Shown piece by piece: positions 5,241 through 5,768 of a stretch of DNA of 5,768 nt. Both the position numbers and the translations under genes were made by a program. The DNA is from Anaerolineales bacterium. GTDB lineage: Bacteria > Chloroflexota > Anaerolineae > 4572-78 > NAK82. The notes under the pieces were generated by a model. It had not been told where the DNA came from. It made no database searches and worked only from the letters and a program-made list of their open reading frames with translations. Every line of letters begins with the position of its first letter. Within the stretch, counting starts at the first letter, position 1. The stretch is from NCBI GenBank assembly GCA_024643945.1, contig JAHELX010000413.1:1-5768 (forward strand). Reading direction: 5' to 3'.

Positions 5241-5768
5241 GGGCCAACTCCCTCTCTGCGCCGGCAGCCACACGCAGGTCGCGGACGGGCGACGACTTGT
5301 GGGACGCCTTCAGATAAGCAGCCGCTTCGGACGCAGCCGCCCCCGCCATCACGATGCTGTCCACAATATCCATCGGCCCAGCCGCTGTGCCGGCGACGAA
5401 GATGCCGGGCCGTTCGGTCATACAAGGCGAGATGTTCAACAAAGGCGTCTTCACAAAGGCATCCTCGTCGGCGACCGGCACGCTGTAAACCGGGTGGGGG
5501 TTATACCCGGGTAGCATACCCACGGAGAGCACCACTAAATCATGGGTGCGCTCAACCACCTTTGAGCCCTCGTCGATCAATTCCACCCGCACGATCGGAT
5601 TGTGGTTTTCATCCTCGGTGATCCTGGCCACCTTGCCTTTGACGAATTCAATCCCCATGGCTTGAGCGTTCTGGTAAAACTGCTCGTAGCCTTTGCCGAA
5701 GGTACGGATGTCCATATAGTAGATGGTGATATCGGCCAGAGGGAGGGCGCCCGAAATCAGCATCGCCT
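5233..5768 (-). CDS. qmoA-like: QmoA/HdrA-like flavoprotein, C-terminal part (5' end outside window)
   Basis: The frame enters from the right edge, so the true start is not in the window; the methionine at 5763 is internal. The visible part, 177 residues, begins AMLISGALPLADITIYYMD and IRTFGKGYEQFYQNAQ, the HdrA-type pattern 'Y-x-DIR-x-x-GKGYExFY'. Then come LVVLSVGMLPG and the FAD-binding end FVAGTAAGPMDIVDS-x-x-AGAAA. It stops soon after this motif with a tail of about 30 residues. The C-terminal double ferredoxin of full HdrA is missing, as in QmoA, a shorter FAD protein of the family. The next HdrA-like gene overlaps by 8 bases, so these are distinct neighbouring genes and not one broken gene. 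Both motifs repeat in the neighbour (IRTYGRGHEDYY and GTAQGPMNIQ), showing ancient paralogy. Whether the missing N-terminal part has FAD and cluster motifs cannot be seen. QmoA-like versus HdrA-like is inferred from the missing ferredoxin and the following gene order. Confidence 0.85.
   Translation of the reverse strand, partial: AMLISGALPLADITIYYMDIRTFGKGYEQFYQNAQAMGIEFVKGKVARITEDENHNPIVRVELIDEGSKVVERTHDLVVLSVGMLPGYNPHPVYSVPVADEDAFVKTPLLNISPCMTERPGIFVAGTAAGPMDIVDSIVMAGAAASEAAAYLKASHKSSPVRDLRVAAGAERELAHA
5248..5253 (-). promoter_or_regulatory. Ribosome binding site deciding the HdrA/QmoB-like start
   Basis: AGGGAG on the minus strand lies 7 bases before the ATG at 5240. It favours this start over an in-frame ATG 11 codons upstream at 5273, whose extra residues do not look like HdrA. 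The chosen start overlaps the preceding stop in ATGCCTGA. Confidence 0.6.

Noticed and set aside
4878..5621. A 247-codon plus-strand open frame
   Set aside because: It is antisense across the end of the QmoA-like gene and the start of the HdrA-like gene. The translation is low-complexity, rich in Arg and Pro, and matches no family I know.
3180..5768. The two HdrA-like frames as one gene broken by frameshift
   Set aside because: The upstream protein ends after its FAD motif, and the downstream one restarts with a ribosome site, an ATG and a full N-terminal HdrA domain (CHCGGN). They are two separate overlapping genes.
1..5768. tRNA, rRNA, CRISPR array or selenocysteine recoding
   Set aside because: No cloverleaf-like or rRNA-like stretch and no regularly spaced repeats were seen. 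The missing cluster ligands are Leu, Ile, Ala and Asn codons, not TGA.

Overview
The window carries a minus-strand operon for a membrane-linked, heterodisulfide-reductase-like electron transfer module. It resembles the QmoABC (quinone-interacting membrane oxidoreductase) family. Reading right to left in transcription order, the genes are: the C-terminal part of a QmoA/HdrA-type flavoprotein cut by the window edge (5768-5233); a complete 686-residue HdrA/QmoB-like iron-sulfur flavoprotein (5240-3180); a 100-residue winged-helix protein (3183-2881); a QmoC-like fusion of an HdrC-type double ferredoxin to a six-helix cytochrome b (2884-1718); and a 124-residue DsrE-family protein (1682-1308). The first four genes overlap by 4 to 8 bases (ATGCCTGA, ATGA, ATGA), so they are translationally coupled. 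The DsrE gene follows after 35 bases with a very strong ribosome binding site.

Downstream of the operon, 833-1307 holds no convincing gene. It contains an imperfect inverted-repeat element with MITE-like ends (938-1100) and a perfect 12-bp palindrome (861-872) close to the next start codon. A separate minus-strand gene (832-362) encodes a stand-alone cyclic-nucleotide-binding-fold protein with no DNA-binding domain. At the left edge, the plus strand carries the last 63 codons of a LysR-type regulator (1-192), which converges on that gene. The spacer between them, 193-361, holds hairpins.

The sequence suggests an anaerobic or facultatively anaerobic prokaryote with a quinone-based chain. Qmo/Hdr-type flavoproteins coupled to a membrane cytochrome b occur in sulfate reducers, sulfur oxidisers and many uncultured lineages. 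The moderately high GC, the strong GGAGG-type ribosome sites, the single-domain CNB protein and the style of the intergenic repeat make me lean to Chloroflexota or a similar environmental bacterium, but this is only inference. No 16S rRNA or other taxonomic marker is present.

As a working model, the two flavoproteins would pass electrons through iron-sulfur clusters to the HdrC-like part of the cytochrome b subunit and so to or from the quinone pool, and the DsrE-like protein could carry a sulfur or thiol group. Points of interest: the complete HdrA-like protein has lost most cluster ligands in its central ferredoxin insertion, the window shows no HdrB subunit and no MvhD domain, and a winged-helix protein sits tightly inside the operon.
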